A stretch of 64,000 nucleotides of DNA from Candidatus Gastranaerophilales bacterium (GTDB lineage Bacteria; Cyanobacteriota; Vampirovibrionia; Gastranaerophilales; Gastranaerophilaceae), in contig CANQJT010000005.1 in the NCBI GenBank assembly GCA_947624325.1, positions 1 to 64,000 of the forward strand, read 5' to 3'. A model generated the notes under the pieces. That model was not told where the DNA came from. It was given only the letters and a program-made list of their open reading frames with translations, and did not search any database. The stretch's first letter is position 1. Every line of letters begins with the position of its first letter. The translations under genes were made by a program, and so were the position numbers. Positions 10,122-19,477 of this stretch are shown one piece after another.

Positions 10122-10490
10122 ATGGAAAAAATTCAAAAAATAAAAAATATCATTACAGCACTCGGTAATCACGAAGATTCTAAAGCTGCAATAGATATTC
10201 TTACCGAAATAGGAACTAATTCACCTGATGATGAAATCAGAGAATTAACGGCTCAAACATTAATAAGGAAAAATACGCATGAATCATTAAGAGTAGTTTT
10301 AATATCAAAAGGAAAAGGTATTAATGATTTAAGTGCAAGAGTTGCAATGACTGCAATAAATGAATTATTAGCCCTTAAAGATAAAAAAGAAGCCATCAAA
10401 ATTCTGGATGATACAATAAAAATGCATTCGGAAGAAGATGTAAGAAATACAGCTCGTTCAGTAAGAGCATTGATGACATTTTCCTCATAA
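10122..10490 (+). CDS. Small HEAT-repeat-like helical protein
   Basis: Predicted 122-residue all-helical protein. It shows three or four pseudo-repeats of about 35 residues with ITALGNHEDSKAAIDILTEI, IRELTAQTLIRK and VAMTAINELLALKDK patterns, as in HEAT/armadillo scaffolds. Such proteins usually bind other proteins; no catalytic motif is visible. I choose the ATG at 10122 because GGGGAGAG lies at the right distance; an in-frame TTG at 10107 lies upstream of that site. A terminator follows at 10516. Confidence 0.7.
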   Translation: MEKIQKIKNIITALGNHEDSKAAIDILTEIGTNSPDDEIRELTAQTLIRKNTHESLRVVLISKGKGINDLSARVAMTAINELLALKDKKEAIKILDDTIKMHSEEDVRNTARSVRALMTFSS

Positions 10491-10515
10491 ATCGGAAAGG
10501 AATTAAATATATATA

Positions 10516-10542
10516 AAAGCCTCTTAAAATAAGAGGCTTTTT
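10516..10542 (+). terminator. Intrinsic terminator
   Basis: Eleven-bp perfect stem AAAGCCTCTTA/TAAGAGGCTTT around an AAA loop, ending in a T run; it closes the 9647-10490 unit. Confidence 0.9.
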
Positions 10543-10572
10543 CGTTATATAATCATTAAAAAAGGAGTAAAC

Positions 10573-11658
10573 ATGAAAACTTATAATATTGCACTGTTAG
10601 CAGGTGACGGAGTAGGGAAAGAAGTAACCGATGAAGCTGTTAAAATATTAAATGCCGTAGGCGAAAAACAAAGTATTGAATTTAATTTTGAATCTGCACT
10701 TATCGGCGGATGCGCTTATGATAAGTATAAAACACCCCTGCCCGAGGAAACATTAAAAATTGCGAAATCAGCTGATGCCGTGCTGTTAGGAGCTGTTGGC
10801 GGATGGGAATATGATAAACTTCCGCCCGAATTAAGACCTGAAAAAGCACTGCTCGGTATAAGAAAAGAATTAAATTTATTTGCAAATTTAAGACCTGCTA
10901 TAGTTTACCCCGAATTAACATCTATATCACCATTAAAATCTGATATCGTTGCAGGTACGGATATTATGATAATAAGAGAATTGACTGGTGATGTATATTT
11001 TGGCACACCTAAAGGAATTGAAATTAAAGACGGTGAAAAATTCGGTTTTAACAATATGTGCTATTATGAGAGCGAAATAAGAAGAATAGCCCACTCGGCA
11101 TTTAAAACAGCGATGCAGAGAAATAAAAAAGTCTGCTCCGTTGATAAAGCAAATGTGCTTGATGTATCCCGTTTATGGAGAGAAACGGTTACCGAAGTCG
11201 CCAAAGAATACCCCGAGGTTGAACTTTCATATATGTATGTTGATAATGCAGCAATGCAAATAATAAGAAACCCAAAACAATTTGATGTTATTTTAACAGG
11301 TAACATATTCGGTGATATTTTATCAGATGAAGCATCAATGCTGTCAGGCTCTTTAGGACTTCTGCCAAGTGCTTCTTTATCAGACTCAAAATATGCCATG
11401 TATGAACCAATCCACGGAAGCGCTCCCGATATAAAAGGGAAAAATATTGTTAATCCCATTGCAACAATATTATCTGCAGGCATGATGCTTAAATACTCTT
11501 TTAATCTGGATTATGAATATGAATTAATTGAACATGCCGTAAGAAAATCTTTAAAAGACGGTTACAGGACTAATGATATTATGCAGGAGGGTATGACTTT
11601 GACCTCTACGTCTAATCTTGGCAACATTATTAAAGATAATATTTTATCAGGCATGTAA
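10573..11658 (+). CDS. leuB: 3-isopropylmalate dehydrogenase
   Basis: NAD-dependent oxidative decarboxylation of 3-isopropylmalate in leucine synthesis. The protein is 361 residues, the usual length. It has the opening [13 protein letters not shown], the substrate-site [10 protein letters not shown], the metal-site [21 protein letters not shown], and the adenine-site [25 protein letters not shown] precedes the ATG. No other leu genes are adjacent, so the leucine pathway is split across the genome. It is transcribed separately from its upstream neighbour, behind a terminator. Confidence 0.97.
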   Translation: MKTYNIALLAGDGVGKEVTDEAVKILNAVGEKQSIEFNFESALIGGCAYDKYKTPLPEETLKIAKSADAVLLGAVGGWEYDKLPPELRPEKALLGIRKELNLFANLRPAIVYPELTSISPLKSDIVAGTDIMIIRELTGDVYFGTPKGIEIKDGEKFGFNNMCYYESEIRRIAHSAFKTAMQRNKKVCSVDKANVLDVSRLWRETVTEVAKEYPEVELSYMYVDNAAMQIIRNPKQFDVILTGNIFGDILSDEASMLSGSLGLLPSASLSDSKYAMYEPIHGSAPDIKGKNIVNPIATILSAGMMLKYSFNLDYEYELIEHAVRKSLKDGYRTNDIMQEGMTLTSTSNLGNIIKDNILSGM

Positions 11659-11729
11659 TCCTATAGAAGTAACTTAAAAGTATTAACAAAAATTAAAAAA
11701 CTTATCACATAGAAGAATGAAAAAAATTT

Positions 11730-11842
11730 TATAATAAGTTATAGTTAAAATGTAGATTGAAACAAACGAACACTTTTATTCGGGGTTGCGAACAAGTATT
11801 ATTCAAATAGTTCGGTAAAGCAGTTTCAATCTACACTTTTTT
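11730..11842 (+). ncRNA. Candidate structured small RNA with 13-bp closing stem and T-tail
   Basis: A perfect 13-bp inverted repeat, TGTAGATTGAAAC (11751-11763) and GTTTCAATCTACA (11823-11835), encloses 59 nt and is followed by C and six T, the form of an intrinsic terminator. The interior can fold further: CGAAC near its start pairs with GTTCG near its end, and TTCG with CGAA nested inside. A consensus TATAAT (11730-11735) lies about 15 nt before the stem, though without a clear -35. It lacks the features of SRP RNA, tmRNA or RNase P RNA, and is much shorter than 6S RNA. I cannot name it. Confidence 0.55.
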
Positions 11843-11929
11843 ATGCGTAAAAAATCACCGCAGTGAGGTAATTGCTTTTTATAAAATTATGATAAAATAT
11901 ATATAATTAAATAAATTACAGAGGTTAAA

Positions 11930-12442
11930 ATGAACAAATTAATTAAATTAACAATAGCAATAATGTCATTAATATATTTAACAGGTGCCAATATAAACTA
12001 TAATGAAGCGATGGCAGCAGCTATAGCACCGGCGAAACCGGCTCCTGCGAAACAAGCGGCTCCAACTATTTCTTATATGCTTGTTTCACCTGTTGATGTA
12101 GTCAGCACTCCTAATGAATTCTTAAAAAAGGATATTACTTTTAATGCCGAATTTGTTGCATATACTTCATTAGGCTTAGACTATAAACCTGCATTTAAAG
12201 ACAGCGGTAAATATATCGGGATATTAATAAGAAGAGATGATGTTAAAGACCATGTTATTCCTCTTTCTGAAATGAAAATATTCCTTTCAAGAGATGTTGC
12301 CGAAAAACATATAGATTTAGAAGCAGGGGATAAAGTAAAAATATCAGGAAATGTTTTTTCCAACGCATTAGGCGACCCCTGGGTTGATGTAAAAGTATTT
12401 GAGGTCATTACAAAAAAAGATAATAAACAGGTAAAAAAATAA
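11930..12442 (+). CDS. Exported OB-fold-like protein
   Basis: A 170-residue protein with a signal peptide or membrane anchor (about 1-30) and a Pro/Ala spacer (PAKPAPAKQAAP). A small beta-rich domain follows; its end (GDKVKISGNVFSNALGDPWVDVKVFEV) reads like an OB-fold strand pair. It should act outside the cytoplasmic membrane. No catalytic motif is visible. GAGG precedes the ATG. The GH57/DUF3536 gene starts 20 bp after its stop, so the two are likely co-transcribed, although the neighbour looks cytoplasmic. Confidence 0.7.
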   Translation: MNKLIKLTIAIMSLIYLTGANINYNEAMAAAIAPAKPAPAKQAAPTISYMLVSPVDVVSTPNEFLKKDITFNAEFVAYTSLGLDYKPAFKDSGKYIGILIRRDDVKDHVIPLSEMKIFLSRDVAEKHIDLEAGDKVKISGNVFSNALGDPWVDVKVFEVITKKDNKQVKK

Positions 12443-12462
12443 AATATTAACAGGATAGAGTT

Positions 12463-14985
12463 GTGAAGGAAAATAAAAAAGCATATTTAACAATACACGG
12501 TCATTTTTATCAGCCGCCGAGAGAAAACCCCTGGCTTGAAACAATTGAAATTCAAGATAGTGCCAATCCGTTTCATGACTGGAACGCAAGAGTTACCGCA
12601 GAATGTTATACACCAAATTCGGTTTCTAAGATAGTAACTCAAAATAATAAAATTCTCGATATTGTTAATAATTACACATATATAAGTTTTAATTTCGGCC
12701 CGACTCTGTTATCGTGGATGGAACACTACAGCCCTTATTCGTATGAAAGAATTATCAAGGCCGATGTTGAAAGTGCATCAAGAAATAACGGACACGGTAA
12801 TGCAATAGCACAGGTTTATAACCATATAATTATGCCGTTAGCTAATAAAAACGATAAATACACTCAAATTATATGGGGAATTAAAGATTTTCAATACAGA
12901 TTCGGAAGAAAACCGGAAGGTATGTGGCTTGCAGAAACTGCCTGTGATGATGCGACACTTGAAGCTCTTATTGATTGCGGAATAAAATTTACAATATTAT
13001 CGCCTCACCAAGCTAAAGCCGTCAGAAAACTTAATTCTGACGACAACTGGCATGATGTAAGCTGGGGTAATATTGATCCTGCAAGAGCATACAGGTATTT
13101 TGTTAAATCCGATAAATCCAAATATATAGATTTATTCTTTTATGACGGTTCTATTTCTAAATCCGTAGCATTCGACGAATTATTAACGGACGGGAATAAA
13201 TTTATATCCCGTTTAAAAGACGGAATATCAAGCCAGAGAGATTATAATCAGCTTGTTCATATTGCTACTGACGGTGAAAGTTACGGTCATCATACCAAAT
13301 TCGGAGACATGGCACTTTCATACATCTTAAAAATAAAAGCAGAAGATGAAGGATTTGAAATAACTAATTATGCAAACTATCTTGAACAGGAAGGTGTTCA
13401 ATACGAAGCGGATATTAAAGATGTATCTTCCTGGAGCTGCGCTCACGGAGTCGGAAGATGGTGCGATGATTGCGGATGTTCGACAGGCGGAGGATACGGC
13501 TGGAATCAAAAATGGAGAAAACCTCTAAGAGAAGCGCTTGATTATGTTCGAGACAGGCTTATTGAAGTTTATAAAGAACATGCTTCTTTATACTTAAAAG
13601 ACATTTGGGCTGCAAGAAATGACTATATTGACGTTATTTTGGACAGATGTAAAAATTCGGTCAGTAAATTTTTTGAAAAACACCAAAAATATTCACTGGA
13701 AAAACCTGAAATTGTTAAAGCACTTAAATTACTTGAAATGCAAAGACAAACAATGCTTATGTATACAAGCTGCGGATGGTTTTTTTCGGAAATTTCAGGC
13801 ATAGAAACCACTCAAATTATGAAATATGCAGCTCGTGCACTTCAACTTGCAGGCTACTTCACAAACGAAGATATTGAATCCGTATTCTTATCCATATTGG
13901 ATAAAGCTCAAAGCAATATTCCTAACTATGGAAGCGGAAAAAATGTTTATGAAAAATTTGTTAAACCTTCAATTGTTTCCATTAAACAAATTGGTGCACT
14001 TTGGGCAATTTCTTCCATGCATAAAGAATTTGAAGATTTTACAAACTTATACTGTTATGAAATAAAAAAACATTACAGTAAATTTATATCAAAAGGAGCA
14101 ACTGCATTTTCTTCGGGAAGAATTGAAATTGAATCTAAAATTACATTGGAAAAAGGAGATTTCTTCTTTGCCGCAATTCAATTCCCTGAGGGTGATTTCC
14201 ATTGCGCTATAAAAAAATATGATGAAACTGACAATATTAAAGAAATCACCGAAAAATTATCAAAAATATATATGGATTATCCTATAACCGAAATTATAAG
14301 AGCTTTAGATAACATTTTCGGCAATGAATACTATACTTTAAAAGATATTCTTATCGAAGACAGAAGCAACATTCTGCTTTCTTCCTTAAAAGATAAACTT
14401 GGTAAGTTTTCTAATACCTACAGAGAAGTTTATAACGAAGGCAAGAATTTTATTATCCAACTAATAAAGCTTGGGATTAATGTTCCGGTTGAATATAAAC
14501 TTGCAGCTCAATATACTCTTTCAAATGATTTTAACGAAATTTTTACTAATTGTGTTAACATTACAGATGACGAAATAATTCAAAAAGCCGTTAATATTGT
14601 TAAAGAAGCTCAAGATTTTAAAATTGATATTGATAAAACACAAACCAATGAAATTTTTTCAAAGCAAATCCAGCTGGCAATATATAATTTTATGAAAAAT
14701 TTTGAAATACACAGACTTGAAAACATTTTAAAAATGTTTGAATGCGCTTCTAAATTAGATTTAAAAATTGACATCTCTGAAGCCCAAAATATGTACTTTA
14801 ATAAAATATATGCCAAATTTACAACACTTTTGGATAATGCATCCAAATTAAACACTAACATGGAAGAAATCAGAGAATATTTATTCTCATTACTGGTTTT
14901 GGGAGAATATTTGAATATTAATACGGAATTTTATAAATCATCAATTTTAAAACTTACCGCACCAAATCTTAGTGTTAATGATTAG
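12463..14985 (+). CDS. Glycoside hydrolase family 57 / DUF3536 protein
   Basis: Large (840 aa) cytoplasmic GH57-type protein of a kind frequent in Cyanobacteria and thought to act on alpha-glucans. The opening HGHFYQPPRENPW (12-24) is a GH57 region-1 signature. MWLAETACDD gives Glu158 as the probable nucleophile and FFYDGS gives Asp228 as the candidate acid/base; TDGESYGHH (269-277) is a further conserved site. A Cys-rich segment follows (SCAHGVGRWCDDCGCSTGG). The start is GTG, with AGGA nearby; no ATG lies in a better place. The last 11 bp overlap the convergent coaE gene. Substrate and direction of the reaction are not shown by sequence. Confidence 0.9.
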   Translation: MKENKKAYLTIHGHFYQPPRENPWLETIEIQDSANPFHDWNARVTAECYTPNSVSKIVTQNNKILDIVNNYTYISFNFGPTLLSWMEHYSPYSYERIIKADVESASRNNGHGNAIAQVYNHIIMPLANKNDKYTQIIWGIKDFQYRFGRKPEGMWLAETACDDATLEALIDCGIKFTILSPHQAKAVRKLNSDDNWHDVSWGNIDPARAYRYFVKSDKSKYIDLFFYDGSISKSVAFDELLTDGNKFISRLKDGISSQRDYNQLVHIATDGESYGHHTKFGDMALSYILKIKAEDEGFEITNYANYLEQEGVQYEADIKDVSSWSCAHGVGRWCDDCGCSTGGGYGWNQKWRKPLREALDYVRDRLIEVYKEHASLYLKDIWAARNDYIDVILDRCKNSVSKFFEKHQKYSLEKPEIVKALKLLEMQRQTMLMYTSCGWFFSEISGIETTQIMKYAARALQLAGYFTNEDIESVFLSILDKAQSNIPNYGSGKNVYEKFVKPSIVSIKQIGALWAISSMHKEFEDFTNLYCYEIKKHYSKFISKGATAFSSGRIEIESKITLEKGDFFFAAIQFPEGDFHCAIKKYDETDNIKEITEKLSKIYMDYPITEIIRALDNIFGNEYYTLKDILIEDRSNILLSSLKDKLGKFSNTYREVYNEGKNFIIQLIKLGINVPVEYKLAAQYTLSNDFNEIFTNCVNITDDEIIQKAVNIVKEAQDFKIDIDKTQTNEIFSKQIQLAIYNFMKNFEIHRLENILKMFECASKLDLKIDISEAQNMYFNKIYAKFTTLLDNASKLNTNMEEIREYLFSLLVLGEYLNINTEFYKSSILKLTAPNLSVND

Positions 14986-15568
14986 ATAATTGTTCTAAAA
15001 TACTATTAATCTGCTTTCTGAGATTATTAAAATCCGAATTGTTGAAAATAATAAAATCCGATTTTTTAATTTTTTCATCTTCTTTTTGTTGAATTTTTAT
15101 TCTTTTTCGTGCATAAGCTTTAGTATAATTATTTCTTTCCATAAGCCGTTTTAACCTGATATCCTCATCAGCGGATACAAAAATTATTTTGTCATAGTTA
15201 TTTTCTAAATTTGCTTCAAAAAGTAACGGAATTGATACAAACACAAATTTTTCGTTTGAATTTTCGTTAAAAAAAATATTTACTTTATCGAAAATTCTTT
15301 TATGAAGGATATCTTCAAGTTTTTTGCGTTTATCTTCGGAATAAAATACGACATCACCCAATTTTTTTCTTGAAATATTACCGTCCTCGTCCAAAATATC
15401 TTCATCGGAAAATACGGATTTTATTTCTTTAATTACATTATAATCCGAAGCTAAAATATAGTGATTTATTTTATCTGTATCAACAACCTTATAACCTGAC
15501 GATAAAAGTATTTTTTCGACCTGCGATTTACCGCTTGCGATATTTCCCGTTATTGCAACTTTTAACAT
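14975..15568 (-). CDS. coaE: Dephospho-CoA kinase
   Basis: Last step of coenzyme A synthesis: ATP-dependent phosphorylation of dephospho-CoA. The P-loop is GNIASGKS (8-15) and the family segment VFVSIPLLFEANLENNYDKIIFV is intact; 197 residues is normal. GAGGAACAGGT lies before the ATG and a TATAAT about 20 bp upstream. The gene converges on the GH57/DUF3536 gene with an 11-bp overlap. Confidence 0.95.
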   Translation of the reverse strand: MLKVAITGNIASGKSQVEKILLSSGYKVVDTDKINHYILASDYNVIKEIKSVFSDEDILDEDGNISRKKLGDVVFYSEDKRKKLEDILHKRIFDKVNIFFNENSNEKFVFVSIPLLFEANLENNYDKIIFVSADEDIRLKRLMERNNYTKAYARKRIKIQQKEDEKIKKSDFIIFNNSDFNNLRKQINSILEQLSNH

Positions 15569-15620
15569 ACCTGTTCCTCAATTAAATTATAACAATAAAA
15601 TATCAGAACAGATATATTAA

Positions 15621-15932
15621 TTATTTTTGCTCAAGATAGTTTATTAAGGTATTTAAAAGTTCATATTTAGTTTTATATCCGGAAAAATTTGCAATTAATC
15701 GTCCTTCCTTAAATAAAAGGAAAGTCGGGAATGCATTTATTCCAAACCTGTTAACGAGAGAAGGATTTTCATCGGGGTCGACTTCGCCTATCCAGATATT
15801 TTGGTCAGCTATTTCTTTTAATATAGGTTTTTGTCTTTGGCAGAATCCGCACCACGAAGCAGTAAAAGCTACAAGTTTTATACCGTCTTTTATATTATCG
15901 TCAAAATTGTTTTCATTTAATATTTCAAGCAT
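15621..15932 (-). CDS. Thioredoxin-like protein
   Basis: Cytoplasmic thiol-disulfide protein of 103 residues. The active site is WCGFC (Cys28, Cys31), against WCGPC in classical thioredoxin, and a cis-Pro lies in INAFPTFLLF. Replacement of Pro by Phe in the active site usually changes redox potential, so it may be a specialised thioredoxin. AAGGAG precedes the ATG. It lies between coaE and the yqeG-type gene on the same strand, with its own ribosome binding site. Confidence 0.92.
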   Translation of the reverse strand: MLEILNENNFDDNIKDGIKLVAFTASWCGFCQRQKPILKEIADQNIWIGEVDPDENPSLVNRFGINAFPTFLLFKEGRLIANFSGYKTKYELLNTLINYLEQK

Positions 15933-15992
15933 AAATAACTCCTTTTTTAGGAAGTTTATTATACTTATACAAAATATTCATTGACCTGCAAG

Positions 15993-16472
15993 CTATTTTT
16001 TTATAACTAGCCTTTCGAGCCATCTTACGACTCGAGTAGGTTTGTTTTCTGTTTCACAAGTAATAGAATCAACCAGTGCTGTTTTAGCGCCCAAAAGTTT
16101 TCCTGCGAGAATATCCGTCAGGGGTCTATCTCCTACAACAAGAGTTTGTTCGGGCAATATGTTTACACTCTTTAAAAAGCTGCGCATTACATTCGGATTA
16201 GGTTTATTTGCTTCACCGATAACAGGGAAATCAGACATTGCCTGCACTTTTGATATATATTCTTTTCTTTTGTTGTTGCTGATTACTGCTATAACAAAAT
16301 TTTGTTTCAGTTCATTTAAAAGTTCTCTGACTTTAGGGGGATACTCGCCTGACTTAGACGGCATTACGGTGCTGTCCAAATCGAAAAGAATTGCATTTAT
16401 TCCTAATGTTTTAATTTCTTTAAAATCCAAATCAAAAAGTGATATTACATTATAATCAGGTTTTAAAATCAT
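15993..16472 (-). CDS. YqeG family HAD phosphatase
   Basis: HAD-superfamily hydrolase, subfamily IIIA, 159 residues. The nucleophile motif is FDLDSTV (Asp31, Asp33) and motif III lies in VVGDRPLTDILAGKLLGA. YqeG-type proteins are widespread in Gram-positives and Cyanobacteria; proposed substrates include phosphatidylglycerol phosphate, which I cannot confirm here. Its ATG overlaps the U32-family stop codon by 4 bp, so the two are translationally coupled. Confidence 0.9.
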   Translation of the reverse strand: MILKPDYNVISLFDLDFKEIKTLGINAILFDLDSTVMPSKSGEYPPKVRELLNELKQNFVIAVISNNKRKEYISKVQAMSDFPVIGEANKPNPNVMRSFLKSVNILPEQTLVVGDRPLTDILAGKLLGAKTALVDSITCETENKPTRVVRWLERLVIKK

Positions 16473-17719
16473 CTTAAATTTTTTACTCCGATTGTTCGTG
16501 CAAGTGCATATTTATAATTTTTCGGGTTTTGCGAAAGTTCAATTAAAAACTCATCATTTGTATTACATAGTTGTTTTTCTTCTTGAGATTTCTCGTCATA
16601 AATCCTTGTAACTTTGGCTTTAAAACATTCATCAGGTGTAATTATTTCAATCTCATCATTTAATAAGAATTTATTCTTAGTCAGCACTTTAAACATATTA
16701 TCTTTTTTATCAAGGAAAACACAAAGACAGTCGGCACCTGCCAGCCCTTTTGAAATATCATAACTGTAGCCTTCGCTGTCGGGTTTATGAAGATAAAATC
16801 CCGTAGTGTAGCCTCTGTTGCCTATTTTAATTATTTCATTATAGTTTTCTTCTTCGTTTATTTTACCTGTTAAAAGGTAGTCATCAATAGCTTTTCTGTA
16901 GGCTTTAGCAACGGCTGATACGTAGTATAAACTCTTTGTTCTGCCTTCTATTTTAAATGAATCTATACCTAAATCAATTAATTGGGGCAGATAATTTATA
17001 AGTGCCAAGTCTTTAGGACTTAATATATGCGTACCTTTTCCGTTTTCTTCTATATCAAAATATTCGCCTTCACGAGTTTCTTCAACTAATTTATAACTCC
17101 ATCTGCATGATTGAGAGCAGTTTCCGTGATTGGCTTTTCTTTCGCCTTTTGTCATATAATCGCTGATTAAACATCGACCCGAAAAAGATACACACTGGGC
17201 TCCGTGAACAAACACTTCATATTCAATATCAGGTACATTATTTTTTATTTCCGCAATCTGCTCAAGTGATAAATCCCTTGATAAAACAACCCTCTGTGCA
17301 CCTAAATCTCGCCAGAATTTAACAGCTTCAGAGTTTAATATATTAGTCTGAGTACTGACATGTATAGGAATATTGGGCATATATTTTTTTATCAAATTAT
17401 ATACCCCGAAATCCGAAAATAATATTGCATCAGGGTTTGCGTCATTAATCCGTTCGGCGCATTCTATCATACCTTTTATATCGTTATCATAAGCAAAAAT
17501 ATTTAAAGTAAGATAGACTTTCTTCCCTAATGAATGAGCTAAATCAATACAATCTTTTAAATTATCAATTGTTATTAACTCACCTTTACGCATAGCTCTG
17601 AGACTGAAATCAACCATACCAAGATACACTGCATCAGCACCGTAGTGTATTGCATAATCCAATTTTTCTTTACTTCCTGCAGGTAACAGTAATTCAGGTC
17701 TTTTTAAATTTTTATCCAT
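16469..17719 (-). CDS. Peptidase U32 family protein (RlhA/TrhP-like)
   Basis: A 416-residue member of COG0826. The signature is present as SGRCLISDYMTKGERKANHG followed by NCSQSCRW; its cysteines, with that of HGAQCVS, are the expected Fe-S ligands. Characterised relatives hydroxylate RNA (23S rRNA C2501 or tRNA wobble uridine) rather than cleave protein. It lies 12 bp after the membrane-protein gene and overlaps the yqeG-type gene, forming a three-gene minus-strand unit. No ribosome binding site is visible before the ATG. Confidence 0.88.
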   Translation of the reverse strand: MDKNLKRPELLLPAGSKEKLDYAIHYGADAVYLGMVDFSLRAMRKGELITIDNLKDCIDLAHSLGKKVYLTLNIFAYDNDIKGMIECAERINDANPDAILFSDFGVYNLIKKYMPNIPIHVSTQTNILNSEAVKFWRDLGAQRVVLSRDLSLEQIAEIKNNVPDIEYEVFVHGAQCVSFSGRCLISDYMTKGERKANHGNCSQSCRWSYKLVEETREGEYFDIEENGKGTHILSPKDLALINYLPQLIDLGIDSFKIEGRTKSLYYVSAVAKAYRKAIDDYLLTGKINEEENYNEIIKIGNRGYTTGFYLHKPDSEGYSYDISKGLAGADCLCVFLDKKDNMFKVLTKNKFLLNDEIEIITPDECFKAKVTRIYDEKSQEEKQLCNTNDEFLIELSQNPKNYKYALARTIGVKNLR

Positions 17720-17731
17720 ATGTATATTTTA

Positions 17732-19237
17732 CTACAAACTTTTTTTATCAGTTTTTTGAAATTCAAAACCTTTTTTAAATGCGTTTTTTATATAATATTT
17801 TTCATCATCCGAAGGCACATAATACAAATCTTTTAATTTATCACTTAATGAATATATAATATAAAATTCTGTATTATAAACTGTTTTATAATTTTCCGGA
17901 ATATAATCATTTATCAATGCATCAGCAGGAATAATTATATAGTCCGGCTTATAAGGCTCTTCAAATATTTGCTGCCAACCGTCTTGCGCATTATAAAATT
18001 TATCAAGAAGTTCTTTTTCTTTATAAAAATATACTTCTTCATAGCGCCCATCCATATAAATTAAGTTATTGGGGAATAATTTATAAGCTGTGTAGCTTCC
18101 TAAATCTAACGGAGCAAGAATTTTGCCTTTTAAATCATTTACCTTAAAAAACTCAATTTCTTTTAAAGGCTGTTCCTTTAAATAATTAAAATCGGCATTC
18201 TTCACAATATCATAACTGCCAATTCCTAATATACAGAAAGCAATTATTAAATACGGAAATATTTTATAATCCTTTTTTTGGTGAAAATACAAATTTTCAT
18301 ATAAGAAAATCATTGATACTATTATAAAAAACGGTATATTCTTTATGTACTTATAAGATAAATATGCACAAACAATAAGTAATATGTATTTTGTAAAATC
18401 ATTTTTAAAATCTTTAATTCTTAAAAACAACAATATAAAAAACAAAATATAGAATATTTTAAAAAGATTAAATATTCCGCTAGAAGTTACAAAGGGACTA
18501 ATCCACTCTGTTACATAAGGCCGAGGCATCGTTGATGCAATAAAAACAAATTTTACATAATCAATTCCGTAAGGATTAATAAACATTACTGCAAGACAGG
18601 CAAGAAGTGTAAATAAATATTTTTTAAATGGTTTTTTGTTTAGGAATTCACCAAATGTGTAAATTGCCAACATTCCCAGCCCTGCTACACATCCGCCATG
18701 ACAATTTACCCATATAATCATTATTAATGGTAAGATTAACAATAATTTATTTTCAAATTTATTACGAACTCTTTCAAGTATATAAATATATATTGTAAAA
18801 AATAAAAAAGTAAAAAAATGACATCTTAAGCTTGACTGAAAAACAGTAGGCATAGCCGAAATACCTGCTGCGGCAATTAATATATCATACCAGCAAAAGG
18901 TTTCTTTATGCTTAAGTCTTATTGTTTTAAAAATAAAAACAATAATTAAAAGACTTATAAGAATTTTAAAACAGAATATTCCCCAATATCCAAAATAATT
19001 CAAAATAAAAGAAAATATAACACTTGCACCCCACTCATGGTCAATCCAGATATGAGTGGGAGTATACGAAAAAATATCTGTTTTTAATATATGTCCTAAT
19101 TGCCAAAAAGCATCCCCCTGCATTATTCTTGCCCAAAAGTCAGGATCTATATTATTTGACAAGAATGCATATATTATTACAATCAACAAAACATATATAT
19201 AAAAAAAAGTATTAAACTTTAATTCATTATATTTCAT
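17732..19237 (-). CDS. Multi-pass membrane protein, GT-C glycosyltransferase-like
   Basis: A 501-residue protein with about ten hydrophobic helices over residues 10-350 and a soluble C-terminal part. The first periplasmic loop has DPDFWARIMQGDAFWQLG and DIFSYTPTHIWIDHEWG. This D-x-F/W ... D-x-F-S-Y-T ... HEW pattern is seen in uncharacterised envelope proteins resembling GT-C glycosyltransferases. The acceptor is unknown. It leads the minus-strand unit with the U32 and YqeG genes. No ribosome binding site is visible; the promoter sits 6 nt before the ATG. Confidence 0.7.
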   Translation of the reverse strand: MKYNELKFNTFFYIYVLLIVIIYAFLSNNIDPDFWARIMQGDAFWQLGHILKTDIFSYTPTHIWIDHEWGASVIFSFILNYFGYWGIFCFKILISLLIIVFIFKTIRLKHKETFCWYDILIAAAGISAMPTVFQSSLRCHFFTFLFFTIYIYILERVRNKFENKLLLILPLIMIIWVNCHGGCVAGLGMLAIYTFGEFLNKKPFKKYLFTLLACLAVMFINPYGIDYVKFVFIASTMPRPYVTEWISPFVTSSGIFNLFKIFYILFFILLFLRIKDFKNDFTKYILLIVCAYLSYKYIKNIPFFIIVSMIFLYENLYFHQKKDYKIFPYLIIAFCILGIGSYDIVKNADFNYLKEQPLKEIEFFKVNDLKGKILAPLDLGSYTAYKLFPNNLIYMDGRYEEVYFYKEKELLDKFYNAQDGWQQIFEEPYKPDYIIIPADALINDYIPENYKTVYNTEFYIIYSLSDKLKDLYYVPSDDEKYYIKNAFKKGFEFQKTDKKSL

Positions 19238-19243
19238 ATGTAT

Positions 19244-19272
19244 ATGTTATTTATTTTAAAAACATTAATCAA
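19244..19272 (-). promoter_or_regulatory. Promoter of the membrane protein unit, probably leaderless
   Basis: Minus strand: TTGATT (19272-19267), 17-bp spacer, TAACAT (19249-19244), then 6 nt to the ATG at 19237. No Shine-Dalgarno. Confidence 0.5.
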
Positions 19273-19388
19273 TATGTAAAGTTTTATGAAGACTTAAAAC
19301 CCAATATCTAAGGGATTTTTTACTTTTTCATAAAAATTATTAAATAAAAAACTAAAGTTTAAAAAATTAATGCCGACATATAAATATG

Positions 19389-19462
19389 TCAAGGGCAATA
19401 AGCCCCATAAAACCTCCCTCCCCAAAAAGTCTAGTAGCCGCCTTAGTGACGGCTTTTTTTTT
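19389..19462 (+). ncRNA. Candidate small RNA: hairpin, CU-rich single strand, terminator (Yfr1-like layout)
   Basis: Stem GGGC/GCCC with loop AATAA (19393-19405), then an unpaired stretch with CCTCCCTCCCC (19413-19423). A terminator hairpin AGCCG/CGGCT (19436-19454) with nine T (19454-19462) closes it, about 74 nt in all. The CU-rich stretch is complementary to ribosome binding sites. This matches the layout of cyanobacterial Yfr1 (two hairpins flanking an unpaired CU-rich element), though the motif differs from ACUCCUCACAC. TATAAA at 19378-19383 is a possible -10. Alternative: the complement gives a strong SD and a 13-aa frame on the minus strand. Confidence 0.5.
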
Positions 19463-19477
19463 ACATATTTATATCAA

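Noticed and set aside
11751-11835. CRISPR repeat remnant, because ATTGAAAC/GTTTCAAT resembles CRISPR repeat ends
   Set aside because: There is only one inverted pair, no direct repeats with spacers, and no cas gene nearby; a terminator-type RNA hairpin explains it.
19375-19419. Minus-strand 13-aa frame (MGLIALDIFICRH) with a strong SD
   Set aside because: The SD is just the complement of the CU-rich element. The T9 terminator favours plus-strand transcription, so it is kept only as an alternative.
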